The translations under genes were made by a program, and so were the position numbers. A model generated the notes under the pieces. It searched no databases and was not told the DNA's origin. It was given only the letters and a program-made list of their open reading frames with translations. Below are positions 62,608 through 64,000 of a stretch of 64,000 bases of DNA, piece after piece (within the stretch, counting starts at the first letter, position 1; the number at the start of each line of letters is the position of its first letter). Origin of the DNA: Caldilineales bacterium (GTDB taxonomy: Bacteria > Chloroflexota > Anaerolineae > J102); the NCBI GenBank assembly GCA_024102915.1, contig JAGFJG010000157.1, forward strand, positions 1-64,000, written 5' to 3'.

Positions 62608-63576
62608 CTACTGTGATTCCGACGGCGATTCCGCCATCACCGTTTTTGGGCCGCCCGTTCCCCGTTTGCCTTCCGCCGGGTTGGTGTACAGACGTTGGGT
62701 GGGATAGGCGAAATCAATGTCGTCCTCGATTGCAAATGCGCGCAAAATATCTTCCCAGATATCGTTTTTGAGCTGACGCCGACCGCGCACATCCGCGGGA
62801 TAGCGCAACGTCAACTCCACACCGAAATCGATGACCGCTGTAAACACGATGGGGTCAGTCGCAGCTTGGGGTAAAACCAGAACCGACTTGGTCTTTCCAA
62901 GTTGTTCTTGCGCCGCCTTCGCTAACGCATCTGTGTGGCTGTGCAGGATCTCCTCCAACATGGATTTAGCCTTCCGCCAATTGCTCTCGAACGTGACCAC
63001 CACCGGGATCTCGTCCCAAACCATGATGAATCCCTGAGTGGCGTTGGCGATACGATGAGTAAAGACATAACTGTTGGGCACATGGACGACACGCCCTGTC
63101 GGCTGCTCCGCCCCCATGCCCTCGCCCACCTCGGCCAACACAAACTCAAACGGGCTTATATCGGCGACATCTCCGCGAACTGTGTCCACTTCTATTCGGT
63201 CACCCAATTCAAAGGGTCTACGTGCCATGATATACGCCCATCCGCCAATGTTGGTCAGCGGCTCGCGCAAGGCGATTGCGAGACCGGCCAGGATGATGGC
63301 GAGTATCGTTGCCAGCTCGCTGATGCCCTGAATCCATAGAATGCCCAACAGAAGCACTGTTACCGCCAACAAGCTGTAGTGAACCAGTTGGTTCCAACGA
63401 TAGCGCTGTTTCGGCGTCAACTTGCGTTTGTTGATCTGCGCGCGAGCAAATCGACGCAGAACAAAATACACAACTAGCACAATAAGCGATAGCAAAATGT
63501 GTAGCGCCAGTTGCGTATTATTCGAGATGTTGTTCAGGCTGTTTTCGATTTGTTCTATGGCGGAAGTAGGGTCCAT
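62608..63576 (-). CDS. MscS-family mechanosensitive channel
   Basis: A 322-residue protein of the small-conductance mechanosensitive channel family. It has two or three N-terminal helices (residues 22-42 and 68-85), the pore helix ILAIILAGLAIALREPLTNI (near residue 93, Gly/Ala-rich as in TM3), and a beta domain with RRPFELGDRIEVDTVRGDVADI and VVHVPNSYVFTH. The C-terminal tail (residues 295-322) is extended and low-complexity. AGGA precedes ATG 63576. Likely releases solutes under hypo-osmotic shock. Confidence 0.9.
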   Translation of the reverse strand: MDPTSAIEQIENSLNNISNNTQLALHILLSLIVLVVYFVLRRFARAQINKRKLTPKQRYRWNQLVHYSLLAVTVLLLGILWIQGISELATILAIILAGLAIALREPLTNIGGWAYIMARRPFELGDRIEVDTVRGDVADISPFEFVLAEVGEGMGAEQPTGRVVHVPNSYVFTHRIANATQGFIMVWDEIPVVVTFESNWRKAKSMLEEILHSHTDALAKAAQEQLGKTKSVLVLPQAATDPIVFTAVIDFGVELTLRYPADVRGRRQLKNDIWEDILRAFAIEDDIDFAYPTQRLYTNPAEGKRGTGGPKTVMAESPSESQ

Positions 63577-63618
63577 CGGCGGTCCTGGTTGAGGCTACTC
63601 CATGGTGGGTAGTGAAGT

Positions 63619-63654
63619 GCAAGGCGAGCGCCGCGGTAAATAGCCTCGCCTTGC
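63619..63654. terminator. Terminator-like hairpin between the edge gene and mscS
   Basis: GCAAGGCGAG (63619-63628) and CTCGCCTTGC (63645-63654) form a perfect ten-pair stem with a 16-base loop. No T run follows on either strand, so it may be a processing hairpin or a weak terminator. Confidence 0.5.
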
Positions 63655-63691
63655 GCGGGAATAGAAACGAGTTTGCGGCGGTGTGGCAGAA

Positions 63692-64000
63692 CTAACCCTC
63701 TGGTTCGGTGATTTCTTCCAGCATTGGGCTGCCGTCCTGGCGACGCAAGCGCAGAATCAACAGCACTAGGAACGGCACAAGCAAGAGCAGCAACAGCGCC
63801 CGATTCGAGCCGCCCTTTCCCTGCTCATGTTCCTGATACCAGTAGTGGCCGCCAGCGCCACGTCGCCGCCGCGCCGCCGCCACTTCGGGCGCTTCGGTCA
63901 GGGCGGTGAAGAGGATGCCGAAGGACTGGCGGAAGGCGGAGAATCCGGCGCGCTGGAATTCGGGAGCCTGTATGCCGACGTTGGGATACCCTTTTTCGTC
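63692..64000 (-). CDS. Partial membrane protein, 5' part outside the window
   Basis: The frame is open to the window edge with no stop, so the gene begins beyond 64000. The visible 102 residues include AFRQSFGILFTALTEAPEV, an Arg-rich stretch (ARRRRGAGGHYWYQEHEQ), and one C-terminal membrane helix (ALLLLLLVPFLVLLILRLRR) followed by a short acidic tail. The tail arrangement suggests a C-terminally anchored protein. No family recognised from this part. Confidence 0.65.
   Translation of the reverse strand, partial: DEKGYPNVGIQAPEFQRAGFSAFRQSFGILFTALTEAPEVAAARRRRGAGGHYWYQEHEQGKGGSNRALLLLLLVPFLVLLILRLRRQDGSPMLEEITEPEG

Overview
The window is a GC-rich bacterial chromosome segment that most resembles a filamentous Chloroflexota (Anaerolineae/Caldilineae-like). 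The reasons are a futalosine menaquinone cluster, families of large GT-C-like membrane proteins, B12-binding radical SAM proteins, STAND and CHAT-TPR signalling proteins, and a T-box leader on a trp operon. The lineage is inferred from gene content only; no rRNA or tRNA gene was recognised.

Layout. 0-4.4 kb: a GHL10-type glycosidase-like protein, a multi-pass membrane protein and a PD40 beta-propeller lipoprotein. 4.5-9.4 kb: menaquinone genes (mqnA, mqnE, a UbiA-type prenyltransferase, mqnC), interrupted by a small four-helix-bundle (S23/IVP-type) gene. 9.5-11.1 kb: an SRPBCC protein and a DUF697-like protein with a zinc ribbon. 11.3-17.6 kb: three tandem membrane proteins sharing a C-terminal soluble domain. 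17.7-22.3 kb: a consensus sigma-70 promoter followed by three radical SAM genes. 22.4-29.3 kb: a minus-strand trp operon (trpE, trpS, trpG, trpD, trpC) behind a Trp-specific T-box leader. It contains a second four-helix-bundle gene and an inserted HNH endonuclease pair. 29.3-38.4 kb: a minus-strand accessory operon with a tyrosinase, a LodA-like quinone-cofactor oxidase, its LodB-like flavoprotein, a HExxH gluzincin-like protein and several unknowns. 38.6-46.2 kb: a signalling island with an HTH-STAND ATPase, a TPR protein, a tiny membrane peptide, an ECF-like sigma factor, a zinc anti-sigma-like protein and a TPR-CHAT protease. 46.3-64 kb: two MFS transporters, a MntA/HepT toxin-antitoxin pair, a ClC channel with CBS and RCK-C domains, Lon, three complex-I-like membrane genes, a CBS protein, SecA, MscS and a partial gene at the edge.

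The most unusual signal is a family of degenerate heptanucleotide arrays. They recur in gaps between genes, and usually as two arms in inverted orientation. Two such inverted pairs enclose a four-helix-bundle gene (5451-5971 and 26814-27299). Most others are gene-less pairs, and one lies inside the T-box leader. One further array lies inside a coding region, as does one arm of the first module. The enclosed form recalls the 23S rRNA intervening sequences that carry the same protein family between complementary arms, but here it sits in protein-coding operons. A second candidate system is the sigma / zinc anti-sigma / TPR-CHAT set, which has the parts of a protease-released transcription response similar in logic to the type III-E Craspase pathway, without any Cas gene.
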